Part shown: positions 12,526-22,373 of the stretch, one piece after another
Layout of the letters: each line of letters begins with the position of its first letter
Position numbering within the stretch: position 1 is the first letter of the stretch
Assembly (NCBI GenBank): GCA_032164245.1
Contig: JAVMKO010000006.1
Span: 2,247,001-2,311,000, forward strand
Direction of reading: 5' to 3'
Length of the DNA stretch: 64,000 nt
Source of the DNA: Sternotherus odoratus
Taxonomy: Eukaryota; Chordata; Testudines; Kinosternidae
Program-made: the position numbers and the translations under genes
The notes under the pieces: generated by a model
Told to the model about the DNA's origin: nothing
What the model saw: the letters and a program-made list of their open reading frames with translations, nothing else
Database searches by the model: none

Positions 12526-13637
12526 TGTGACGGTGCTGTTCCTGGTGGGATCCAACTGTGAGTGTCAGATCAGGACAGATTGCTTCCAAAGGGCAACTAC
12601 AGCCCAAAGCTGGGGTTTCTTCACACTAAGGCAAACCCAACCAGCTAAACAGAAAAGACTTTGGTCTCACCCCACTGGCTAACCACAAGTCACACAAGCA
12701 ATCCCCTTAAGACACTCCAGATTCCCAGTATCACCACCAGCAGCCACCTGTCCTGGGGATCAATGGTTATGAAAACCAATCCCCCAAATAAAGAAAACAG
12801 TTCTCCCCAATTCCAAAGAATCAGGCCCCAGACCCAGGTCAATATACAAATTAGATCTTCCCACAAATCACGCTGTTGCCAATCCTTTAGAATCTAAAAT
12901 CTAAAGGTTTATTATAAAAGGAAAAAGGTCTAGGTGAGAGTTAAGAATGGTTAAAAGAAATCAATTGCATGCAGTAATGGCACATTTCTTAGTTCAGGCA
13001 GCAAAGGTAGAATAAACTGCAGGTTCAAATCAAAGTCTTTGGAAAACATCTCTGCTGAGATGGGTCAGTACCATTGTCCAGAGTTCCCAGAGTAGCAAAG
13101 TTCCATCCAAAGCTGGAAACAAAGCAGGCTGAAGTCTGGAGGTAAAAAGACAAAAATGGAGGGGCTGTAGCAGCTTCATTTATAGTTTTTTTTCCAGTTG
13201 CAAACACCTCCTTGTTCCTGCTGTGAAAGTCCAGCCCCATGGAGTTCTGGAGTCACATGGGCAGATCACATGACCATGCATGACTCATCATTTGCAGGCA
13301 GAAGCCATTATGCCCAGGCTGCCTTGCCGGTTCTCTGTAGCCTTCTTGTCTGGATTGGGGCATTCTAAGCTCCCAGAGTCCATTGTGTCGCTGATTGCTC
13401 TTAATGGCCCATCAAGCCCGGAGCAGAGCTGACGCCCAGTATTCTGGAATGTCCCCCTGGCAGCCCAACATTTGGGAAGACAGACAGTCCAGAGCCAATA
13501 TTCATAACTTCAGCTGCCAAATTGATACACACATATGGAATAGATACATACATAAGACACCTGTTATGACCCCCTTCACATAATATTTCGTGCACCCATT
13601 GATCTACACGGTACCAAACTATTTCAGTACCGTGACA
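12526..13637 (-). mobile_element. Solo LTR, copy 1 (5-bp TSD CATAC)
   Basis: On the minus strand it runs from TGTCACGGTACTG to CAGCACCGTCACA, so it has TG...CA ends. It is flanked by CATAC at 12,521-12,525 and 13,638-13,642. It is a diverged copy of the LTR at 48,876-50,005 in opposite orientation, sharing the promoter-side, poly(A) and U5 parts in the same order. A poly(A) signal lies at 12,908-12,913 (TTTATT on +). No gag, pol or env lies beside it, so it is best read as a solo LTR left by LTR-LTR recombination. A 5-bp TSD fits ERVL-like or some Gypsy elements; the class is not settled. Confidence 0.88.
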
Positions 13638-13755
13638 CATACCCTCTTCCAAATACACCTGAGCCATTTCGACTTCTGCCTGGCAATCTCGATAACGATC
13701 CAGACGGTTCCGAGTGGAAACAGGCTCTGGGTGTGGAAAGTGGGATGGCTTAGAG

Positions 13756-13931
13756 CAGTGGTGTCCAAAAGAAATCCGATGCTAGCCACACTGCTAGCCA
13801 CACTATTAGCCACACTTGTGGTCTTGATTTTTTACTTGTTAGCCACATTATTAAAAAACCACTTGCATTAGCCACAATTCAGTAGCCTATTAGCCACATG
13901 TGGCTAGTGGCAAACGTATTGGACACTGCTG
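13756..13931. mobile_element. MER1-like hAT-Charlie MITE
   Basis: Termini are CAGTGGTGTCCAA and TTGGACACTGCTG. The flanks GCTTAGAG (13,748-13,755) and GCTTAGGG (13,932-13,939) form an 8-bp target duplication with one change. The interior repeats AGCCACA many times and ends GCCACATGTGGCTAGTGGC, the hallmark of MER1/Charlie elements known from mammals. A duplicated GCTAGCCACACT unit near the left end looks like local slippage. Confidence 0.85.
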
Positions 13932-13939
13932 GCTTAGGG

Positions 13940-14549
13940 GAAGTGTGAGAATATCAGCTCTGAAAGGCATCAGTGTCTACACGGTACAGCATCTATGTTG
14001 TTCTCCCTTGGCGGCAGGGCTGACCAGAGACAGCACATCCCTTCTCTTTTCAATAGCCCTTCTTTGCTGTCCTATGTGAGATCCCGAAAGATCATTCACA
14101 TGTGGCAGAACCTACCTGCAACATGAAAAAGAAGGAAATTCATGTAAACTCTGGTGCTGGGAGCACCTGAGGAGGTTTGGTTTGGGGAAGCTGTCAGAGA
14201 GTTGATACAAATTCCTAACCCTAGACAGTAATCAAGGGCTGTCCCAATCAAGGCTCTGATACAATAACCCACTTCCAAAGTCAGCGTAAGGGGGCAAATT
14301 CATCACTCTGCAAAGTTGATGTCACTTCATTGCTACTTCTGAGAGTAGCAGTGCTTCTAACCAACACTTTTACAAATCCATGAGCAACCAGGAACTTGTA
14401 AACCTCAGCTTCTCCCTCTCAGAATGAAATGCTAAGCAGCTGTAAGATATCACAGTGATGGACACTATAGAAAAGCATCAAAAGGACAGATAGAAAATCC
14501 CCTTAGTCGTGATTTCAATTCAGGAAGTCCCAAGCTTATGCTCAGAGCT
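13940..14549. other. No recognised feature
   Basis: No gene, RNA or repeat recognised. Confidence 0.35.
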
Positions 14550-14950
14550 AGGCAGAAAATGCGGATTTCAACTTTTGCTTTTGTTCCGAATTGGAACAAA
14601 AAAAAATGGAAATAGGAAAATTTACCATGAAATCCAAATTCCAACGTATTCCCTTTCAGAAACATTTCATTTTGACCAGGTCAAAACATTCCTTCTTGAC
14701 ATCATCATTTCAATGAATGGAACAGACGCTTCTGACTTTAAAGTAACATAAAAGTCAAAGTCAAAACAAAACCTTCCAACTTTATCAAGACATTTTGATA
14801 TTCATTTGAAAAAAATTCCAATCTAGTCCTATGTTCCCAGAGTATATATATATATATATATATATATACTCTGGGAACATAGGACTAGATTGGCATTGCA
14901 ATTTTGTCCAAAATGTTCCAGCAGAAAATTGTCAACCAGATCTATAAACG
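14550..14950. repeat. AT-rich MITE-like repeat
   Basis: Contains GTTCCGAATTGGAAC, TTCAGAAACATTTCATTTTG and AAAATGTTCCAGCAGAAAAT words that I associate with an AT-rich reptilian MITE family. Ends and target duplication are not resolved. The perfect palindrome at 14,818-14,893 lies inside it. Confidence 0.35.
14818..14893. repeat. 76-bp perfect palindrome with (TA)13 core
   Basis: Arms 14,818-14,842 and 14,869-14,893 are exact reverse complements (25 bases each) around a 26-base TA tract. The whole unit is self-complementary, so it could extrude as a cruciform, like palindromic AT-rich repeats. Confidence 0.97.
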
Positions 14951-14989
14951 TGTTTATATTGCAAAACTGTACGGAACCTAGAATTCAGA

Positions 14990-15900
14990 ACCTACAGTGG
15001 GGTGGAGGAACCGTGAGAATGTGCTGCAGTCATGGTCCATTGGCATGGGACAGGAGTCAAGTTGGCTGAGTCAAGGTACAAGGAGATCAGAAGTAGGAGA
15101 CAAACCTGAGAGCAGAATCCTAAACTGGGAACTAGAGTCAGGCCAGGTCACAATAGCAAGAGGTCAGAGGCAGGGTCGGCGACAGGGGGGGTACTACGGG
15201 TAGAGCTGTACCGGGCCCCGCACTTTAGGGGGGCCCCGGTACAGCTCTACCCGTAGTCATCCGGCGCGGCTCTCCTCCGGACGAGCGCGCATGTCCCCGG
15301 CAGGGCAGTGAGCCCGGCCGGCGGCAGCGGCGCAGTCCAGGAGTAGAAAGGGCGGGGAGGAGGGGGGAGCAGCAAGGGCGGCTCACGCCGCTCCCGGGCT
15401 CTCGCTCCCACTGCGGCCAGCTGTCAGCTGGGGGGGGAGCGCCGGCTGGGCGGGGGGGGGGGGGCGGCTGGGCTGGGAGGTCCCCCAGCCGCTGTCGGCT
15501 GGGCTGGAGGGGGCCCCCAAACTATCAAAGTAAGGGGCCCCCAAATTTCTGTCACCGGCCCTGGTCACAGGCAGGTCAAATCACAAGTCAAACACCAGAA
15601 AGCAGGACAGATCAGGAAGCAGAGGCAAGACCACAGCAGATCCAACTGCATGAACAGCTTCCCGTTCCTGGGCTGGGTTTATATGGAAGCTGAGGGCCAA
15701 TCAGGACCGCCCTCCTCCCCCCTCCTGCCCCCCCCCCCCCCCCCGTATTCTGCCAATCAGGTTCCAAGGCAGGGGATCTTCTCTGGGTTTCAGCTTCTAC
15801 CCTAGCCCCTGTTAACAGGTTACTGTGTGGCAGGTTGGAGTGCTCTTGTGCTTGCGAGCTTTGTAAACCAGGGTTTGAACCTGACAGGGTATAATAAAGA
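14990..15900. repeat. Possible LTR-derived sequence hosting a hAT MITE
   Basis: Sequence either side of the hAT element at 15,171 has repeated CAGG, TCAGG and AAGCAG words, and later a GGGTATAATAAAG segment, resembling some reptilian LTR retrotransposons. A C-tract of about 19 lies near 15,729-15,747. I could not find TG...CA ends with a target duplication, so this is tentative. Confidence 0.25.
15171..15563. mobile_element. hAT-type MITE, copy A
   Basis: Ends CAGGGTCGGCGACAG and CTGTCACCGGCCCTG form a 15-bp inverted terminal repeat with two differences. Flanks GTCAGAGG (15,163-15,170) and GTCACAGG (15,564-15,571) are an 8-bp target duplication with one change. Just inside the left end lies a hairpin (TACGGGTAGAGCTGTACC, then its complement). 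The interior is very GC-rich and CpG-rich. A second copy in the same orientation is at 56,279-56,626. Confidence 0.9.
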
Positions 15901-16299
15901 GGTGTCCCTGGAAAGGAGAAGAAAAGACATAGCTGTCAGCCAGCTAAAAATGCTAAACACAAAATGCCCCAGAAGGGGTGCTTAAACTTCTGGATTTCTT
16001 CACAGTTCTTAGCCCCTCTGCAAATCTTTATTCTTAAAGGGAGCTAACATTGGTGAAAACTGCCAGTTCTCAGTGTCCAGGTGCCTAATTCCCAGCCCCC
16101 ACCTTCAAAAATTCTGGCCAAGTTTTTTAACTTCATAAACAACTTACTTTGTGTGGATTGCTACAGACTCACAGGGGCAAAAAATTGCAGGCCTGTTATT
16201 TACCAGGCTGCATGTGGCAATAGATTATATGGTAAGGGATGCAAGGAGAGTATGGGTCACACGTGAACTGCAGACACACACACACACAACTAAAATTAA
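15901..16299. other. No recognised feature
   Basis: No gene. A short CA tract at 16,274-16,287 is the only simple feature. Confidence 0.35.
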
Positions 16300-17000
16300 T
16301 CAATTTAAAGTTTTATTGGGGATAATTACAAGGGGTAAGGGAGCAGCGTTTGATTAGCTAATAGACTTAATTAAACTTAAAACACACAATGACTAAAATA
16401 TCTACTAACAATATTTATAAACAAATACAAACCAACGCATAACGACCGGCAAACGTGAAGGCTCTATTTGAAAACACGTGAGCAGGGAGAGAGGCTTCGA
16501 GGTGATCAGGCTCGTTTACAGGGGTACACAGGATACACAGAATTCGGTTTTCTTTCTCCTCTCCCTGTCTGCACATGGCAGACAGACCCATAAGTACCAA
16601 CTATGACATCACAGAAGTGTCCTAGGGGACGGGGCCCAAAACCTGTTTGTGTTCGTTTCTGATTGGCATGGGCAATGTTTACACCAAGTAGGGGAGCAGG
16701 TGCCTCAAAGTCTGGTTTCGCCCCCAAAGGTGAGGAAATGCACATTGTTATAGAATTCATGCAAAACTGAATGACAAAAGAAGAGGCCAGGGCAATACCG
16801 GTATGGGCAAGTGTTACAGGATGCAGACAGGAACTGATCTGAACACTTTTCAGCAAGAATCGTTCAAAGGTTCTGGTTTTCCTCCAAACCTTGTTTTTCT
16901 TAGCCACCTCCCACTTTGGCCATGTTCTTAATGTAAATTGCATATGATTATGCAAACGAGATCTAATTAGATTGAGTGATATTGTCATCTCCACAGAACA
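16300..17000 (-). repeat. Possible LTR-like sequence (minus)
   Basis: Read on the minus strand it ends with CCAATAAAACTTTAAATTG, a poly(A)-signal-like end, and its composition resembles an LTR. No TG...CA ends with target duplication were found, so the call is weak. Confidence 0.2.
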
Positions 17001-17957
17001 CATACCTTCTTTCAAATCCCATCAAAATACCGGCACTAAGCCGCACTATTGTTGTGTCAGGTTTGTTCTTTGGGGACTTTTATTTTGCATGTATGATTGT
17101 TTCAGGATCTGTGTTTGCTGCTTGCTCTGTCCAGAGCGGGGACATTTTAATCATAGCTTTCACTTATGGTTGCTAATAATATTGATTTTTTTCCAGTCAG
17201 CTTTGACATATCATGGTAATGATTTTCGTACTGGTGCACTGCGCTTGCATAAGGAGCGGAAATAACTGAATTACTGTCAGCCTGCAGCTCGCGACCACAA
17301 AGACACCAAGAGCAGGAGGCTGCTGCCATCTTGTACATTTAACTTTGCTTTAGAAAAGAAAGAATGCACCAAGGGCACGTGAGAGAATCTGGTTTCGTCT
17401 CGGCTACCTGGCCCATGGGGAGCTGGCCGCCTCTCCAAAGTCAGATCATAAACCCTTTGGCAGTGCAATGCGCTGGCTTTGTGCAGGAGGGGCAAGTTGC
17501 CCTCTACCGTCTGGATCGCAGAGAGGATAAGGTACCTACTACTGCTAACAGTTAGAGGGGAACTCCGTTAGCTCAGGTAACAGAGGCCTAGGTTTTAACC
17601 AGGATTTTCAACTTTCTCTTTCACATGTGTATGCAAGAGAGATTGAGCTCATAGTTGTGCCTGTCTGTCACACAAGCACGCGTGAGAGCAGGAGGGAGTG
17701 GCCCATCCAGCAACATCCCTTACAAGTCCTCAGAGTGGCCGTCTTGAGTACTGTCTTTGTGCCCCCATGAAGGGCTGAGTAATAAACTGCAGAAAACCTC
17801 ACTGGATCCCATTCCACAATTCACCTCCATGCCCCTCTGGTGAGTGTCGCTGGTTTGGCAGAATAACAGATTTCCTGATGACGTGGAAAAGTCTCACTCC
17901 CTTCTCCGCTTTTCGTTTTGCCAGGGACCTGTAAATACTCCCGAGTGAACCCATTCT
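17001..17957. other. No recognised feature
   Basis: No gene, RNA or clear repeat recognised. Confidence 0.35.
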
Positions 17958-18086
17958 ATGCATCCGATGAAGTGAGCTATAGCTCACGAAAGATTATGCT
18001 GAAATAAACTAGTTAATCTCTAAGGTGCTACAAGTATTCCTCGTTTTCTTTATGGATACAGACTAACACGGCTGCTATTCTTGAAC
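17958..18086 (+). mobile_element. Penelope-like element 3' tail
   Basis: Starts GCATCCGATGAAGTGAGC, then CTCACGAAAG, TAATCTCTAAGGTGCTACAA and ACAGACTAACACGGCTGCTA. This is the same 3' tail that follows the GIY-YIG frame of the Penelope element at 42,412-43,955, here in plus orientation. No coding part is present. Confidence 0.75.
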
Positions 18087-18356
18087 CATCCAATGCGTCA
18101 CTTGCCTAGGCCTAGGGAATTTTGTGTTGATTTCAACAGCAGTGCAAATTCTTTCCGCTGGACTTTACAACAGTCACGTCTTGGTCTGACCCAAGGCTTG
18201 TGTCCTAATGACCCTGGTTTCTACTCCTGGAAATGGAAACAGACACAGCTGGCACCTTAAAGCCAGTGGCATGGATGCTGCCGCCACTATGAAAAGAACA
18301 AGGATGGCAGCTGATTTATTACACCACTGAACCCACATAGGGAGTTTGGAGACCTG
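18087..18356. other. No recognised feature
   Basis: Short spacer between two mobile elements; nothing recognised apart from the CTG target copy at its right edge. Confidence 0.4.
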
Positions 18357-19436
18357 GGGCATGTCTTCACTACCACTTTAATTCGACCTTAACGACGTTA
18401 GGTCGAATTAAACGTGTACCTGTCTTCACATACATGCCCTTAAAGTCGATTTAAAGGGCCCTCAAGATCGATTTCGGAACTCCTGCCTGACGAGAGAAGT
18501 AAGGCTAAATCCGACATTACAAGCTCGACTGTGGGCTAGTGAAGAGGCATCAGAAGTTAAGCCTCCGACCTCCGAGCAGCCCCGCGAGGGGGGGGCTGTT
18601 TGGGGGGGGGGCTGTTCGGGCGGGGGGGGGGGTCCGCGGGGCTGCTGAGGGGGGGGGAAGCCCGCGCGGGGCTGCTTGAGGGATCGGCTCAGCTGTCTGG
18701 TCAATTTCACCAAGCAGCTGAGCGGATAGCCCCGCGCCGGCTCCCCCCCCCTCGGGCGGGGGGGGTCCAGCGGGGGGGCTGTTTGGGCGGGGGGGCTGTT
18801 GGGGGGGCTGTTCGGGCGGGGGGGTCCGCGGGGCTGCTGAGGGGGGCGGGAAGCCCGCGCGGGGCTGCTTGAGGGATCGGCTCAGCTGTCTGGTCAATTT
18901 CACCAGGCAGCTGAGCCGATAGCCCCGCGCCGGCTCCCCCCCCCCCTCGGGCGGGGGGGGGGGTCCAGCGGGGGGGCTGTTTGGGCGGGGGGGCTGTTGG
19001 GGGGGCTGTTTGGGCGGGGGGGGGTCCGCGGGGCTGCTGGGGGGGGGGGAAGCCCGCGCGGGGCTGCTTGAGGGATCGGCTCAGCTGTCTGGTCAATTTC
19101 ACCAGGCAGCTGAGCCGATAGCCCAAGCAGCCGCGCGCTGGCTCCCCCACCCCCCCTCGGGCGGGTGGGTACGGCGAGGGGGGGGCTGTTCGGGCGGGGG
19201 GGTCCGTGGGGCTGCTTGGGCAGGGGTGGGGGGGTCCAGCACGCATTGCACTGTGGGCTACCTACCCACAGTGCAATGCGGGCTATGTCGACCCCCTGCA
19301 AAAGTTCAAGGACAGACAGTGTCGACCACTGTCGACCTGCTGTCCTGGTGGGGACACACTGATTCGATTTTCTAAACTCGAGTTTAGAAAATCGAATTAA
19401 GGGAAATCGACCTAGACCTATAGTGAAGACATACCC
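18357..19436. mobile_element. PIF/Harbinger-type MITE with internal tandem array
   Basis: The left end GGGCATGTCTTCACTA and right end TAGTGAAGACATACCC are 16-bp inverted repeats with one difference. CTG at 18,354-18,356 and 19,437-19,439 is a 3-bp target copy of the CWG type typical of PIF/Harbinger. (The flanks can also be read as a 5-bp CCTGG repeat.) The element has several hairpins: TTAATTCGACC near the left end, GCATTGCACTGTGGG near 19,240-19,280, and a perfect 36-base palindrome centred on CTCGAG near 19,379. The middle is an expanded GC-rich array. No transposase is encoded. Confidence 0.85.
18560..19240. repeat. GC-rich tandem array, three ~195-bp units
   Basis: Units begin with GGGCTGCTTGAGGGATCGG at about 18,668, 18,862 and 19,061. 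Each has a hairpin stem ATCGGCTCAGCTG...CAGCTGAGCCGAT followed by long G runs interrupted by CTGTT. Minus-strand proline-rich frames up to 179 codons are by-products of the array. Dense G runs favour G-quadruplexes. Confidence 0.9.
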
Positions 19437-19491
19437 CTGGCTTCTATCACCAGGTCTGGCCCGGACTCACCATCTCTAACTTCTCTACAGC
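19437..19491. other. Spacer with the second CTG target copy
   Basis: Short unique spacer carrying the right CTG target duplication of the Harbinger-type MITE. Confidence 0.5.
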
Positions 19492-19590
19492 TCACTTTCC
19501 TTCTCTGTTAAATGGGGATCAGACAGTTTCTCCTTGTTAAAGGGCCTTGAGATCTCTGGCGGGAAAGAGCTAAGTTAAGTTGCAATTAAT
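19492..19590 (-). repeat. MIR/L2-like fragment
   Basis: CTTTCCTTCTCTGTTAAATG, GGGGATCAGACAG and GGCCTTGAGATCTCTGG follow the reverse-complement order of the MIR/L2 body (TTTACAGATGGGG-type block). Old and degraded. Confidence 0.4.
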
Positions 19591-20501
19591 AGATTTCCCT
19601 GCTCAACGTTGCATCCACATAACTGGAAAGATGTGAAGATGCTGAAGCCCTGTAATGCTTTTCATCTACCCTAAACAGTGGATAAGTGGAACATGATCGC
19701 TGTGATAAAGGTGCTTAAATGTACACCAGGAAGGTCTGCAAGCCTATTCACAGTGGGGCAGTTTTTGTTTGCAAGTAAAAGTCTCCAACTTGGCAGCCCT
19801 TTGTTCCCTTAATACTATCCAAGCTCCAGCTTTGTTGTGTGAAAAATGCAAAGGTAAAACAAAACAGTTTGTGTTGGAGGTGAAAAGTGGGGAGCAGATT
19901 AGATAGAGCTTGAAACAGGTTTTCCAAGGACTTTGAGATGGTTCCAATTAAGGGAACTCAAACATTTATGGAGTTTATAGAGAATCCTGTCCTGTGGACT
20001 GAAAAGATACTGAAAGGCCGTCCAAAGGGTAATGAGAATCAGCAAGGCACTGATGTGCATGTTCAGAGTAGTCACACTGCAAGACTGATTTTAACACCAG
20101 TCTTTCCTAAAATCTTCACTAATGATCTGGAAAAGGGACTAACCACTGCATTCATTAAATGCCCAGATGAGAGTAAAAGGGAGAAATTCTTACCACCAAT
20201 GAGAACAAGGAAATAATACAGAGGGGTAGAGAGGTTAGAAACAGGGGGAGACAATAATGGGAGTGTCCGTTTGGAAAATTGCAAGTTAGCACATCAGAGG
20301 GTGTGCAGGAAATAAGAACAAATGAAAATAGTGAATAGCAGAGGGAGAACCAGCAAGCAGCAATGCCGAAGGAGAGGGGGTTATTGGTGGATAGCAAATT
20401 AGACAGGAGTTTGCAATATAAAGCAATGTACGGCCATGCAATATTAGACTTGGGACAGACCAATCAACCCCCGGAGCATGGAGCCCATGGGGCAGAGCCA
20501 C
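19591..20501. other. Mostly unrecognised; possible LINE RT scrap
   Basis: At about 20,090-20,170 the plus strand reads LTPVFPKIFTNDLEKGL, which resembles the CR1/LINE RT block ending in 'NIFINDLEEG' before the FADD motif, followed by decay. Nothing else is recognised. Confidence 0.3.
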
Positions 20502-20504
20502 TAA

Positions 20505-20590
20505 GGGTTAGGTTACACTACAGGATTATAGCGCGTTTGGTTATAGCGCATCCCATATTGCGCAATAGGTATTGCGCTACAGCGTGTGCA
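20505..20590. promoter_or_regulatory. Left terminal and subterminal motifs of the Harbinger element
   Basis: After the terminal repeat there are two TATAGCGC words, then ATTGCGCAATAGG and TTGCGCTACAGCG. Related words recur at the right end (24,430-24,600). Harbinger transposase and its Myb-like partner are known to bind short subterminal repeats, so these are likely binding sites. This is inference from position and repetition. Confidence 0.55.
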
Positions 20591-20876
20591 CACTCAGACC
20601 TGGCAGCGCTGAAGCATGGCCACATTGGCGGCGCTTCTGGCGGCACTGAGAGTAGCGCAATAGGGCAGGTATCCCACAGAGCATCTCTTCCCAATCTGGC
20701 ACAATGCCTTGTGGGAAGGGGGGCGTCACTTGCGGCCATTCTGCATCCGGTTCCAACTCCCCGTGATGCTTTGTGTCATATCCCAGCAATCCCTGTGTTT
20801 CCGGCCACCTCGGGCGCCATCTCTCAATGGTTTCAGCAAGGCACGCGTGCTCCGTCGTCCGTTTTCCTTTGCCGTA

Positions 20877-22126
20877 ATGGATCGCGAACTGCTGCGGAGC
20901 ATGCTGGCGAGTGTCACCAGCACAACTCTCTGCGCGGCGGAGTTCATTCTTGAAATGGACCGTGACAGTAGTGATGAGTCTGGAGAAGAAGACGAGCTCG
21001 ACCCGAGGAACAAATTGGACACTACACTGATCATCGCTTTAACGGATATGCTCACTACCGTGGAACGCCGCTTCTGGGCACGGGAAACGAGCACTGACTG
21101 GTGGGATCACATCATCTTGCAAGTGTGGGACGATGAGCAGTGGCTGCAAAACTTTCGCATGAGAAAAGCCACTTTCATGGGACTGTGTGCTGAACTCGAC
21201 CCCATCCTGCAGCGCCAGGACACCAGATTGAGAGCTGCCATCCCGGTGGAGAAGCGGGTGGCTATAGCACTCTGGAAGCTGGCCACCCCAGACAACTACC
21301 GATCGGTGGCCAACCACTTTGGGGTGGGGAAGTCGACCGTTGGAGTCGTGTTGATGGAAGTGTGCAAGGCCATTAATCGCCTCCTGCTATGAAAAATCGT
21401 GACTCTTGGTGACGTGCGTGACATTGTGGCTGGCTTTGAGCAGATGGGTTTCCCTAACTGTGGAGGGGCGATCGATGGGACCCATATACCTATTCTGGCC
21501 CCCGACCACCTAGCAGAAGAGTACATTAACCGAAAGGGGGACTTCTCCATGGTTCTTCAGGTGCTTGTGGATCACCGTGGGCGTTTCACTGACATTAATG
21601 CAGGCTGGTCGGGAAAGGTGCATGATGCACGCATCTTCCGCAACACCGGCCTGTTCAGGAAGCTGCAAGAATGCACTTTTTCCCAGACCAGAGGATCCCC
21701 GTGGGGGAAGTGGAAATGCCCATTGTGATTCTTGGCGACCCCGCTTACCCTCTAATGCCCTGGCTCATGAAACCCTACACGGGGAGCCTGGACACCAGCC
21801 AGGAAAGGTTCAACTACAGGCTGAGCCGCTGTCGAATGACTGTGGAGTGTGCTTTTGGGCGTCTTAAAGCCCGCTGGAGATGCCTTTATGGCAAGCTAGA
21901 CTTGGCATAAGGAAGTATCCCCGCGGTTATTTCCGCGTGCTGTGCCCTACATAATCTCTGTGAGCAGAAGGGCGAAGGCTTCCCTATGGCATGGACCTCA
22001 GAGGTTCAACAGCTGGAGGCCACGTATGCACAGCCAGCGAGCAGGGCTATTAGAGGGGCCCAGCACGAGGGTACAAGAATCAGGGAAGCCTTGAGGGAGC
22101 AGTTTGAGGCTGAAAGTGAGTTCTAA
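20877..22126 (+). pseudogene. PIF/Harbinger DDE transposase, broken (HARBI1-like)
   Basis: This encodes the nuclease that would cut the element's ends and join them to a TAA/CTG-type target. I start at ATG 20,877 (MDRELLRSML); an upstream ATG in the same frame at 20,709 adds 56 residues without family character. The N-terminal part has an acidic stretch and then a helix-turn-helix region with VANHFGVGKSTVG near residues 145-160. Catalytic residues are visible: first D in GAIDGTH (21,474-21,476), second D in LGDPAYPL (21,737-21,739), E in [13 protein letters not shown] (21,845-21,847), 36 residues after the second D. Three lesions disable it: TGA at 21,390, a one-base loss at the T run 21,677-21,681, and TAA at 21,908. 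The C-terminal part still reads as ALHNLCE and continues to TAA at 22,124. Relatives include host-domesticated HARBI1, but nothing here suggests domestication. Confidence 0.93.
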
Positions 22127-22373
22127 TGGGAATTGCAGAGGGAGGGCGGGAGGGAGGGAGCAGTCTGTTAATAGGATCAGGTTTTTGCTTTTCTGTACCT
22201 ATTACATACATTTGTGCACCGAATACAGAAACCCATTTATTAAAAAGAATTCATTTATTGAACAGCTTTCTCAGAATTTGAAATAAAAGTTGAAAAACAG
22301 TAAAATGTGTGAGGGAGGAGGGGGGGTGCAATTGGGGTGTGAGGAGGGGGTGTGCAATTGGGGTGGGAAGGGG

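Noticed and set aside
16300..17000. A fourth solo LTR
   Set aside because: Composition and poly(A)-like end are suggestive, but I could not find TG...CA ends with matching flanks; kept only as a weak repeat call.
18550..19301. Proline-rich ORFs up to 179 codons on the minus strand
   Set aside because: Products of the three tandem units and G runs of the Harbinger MITE.
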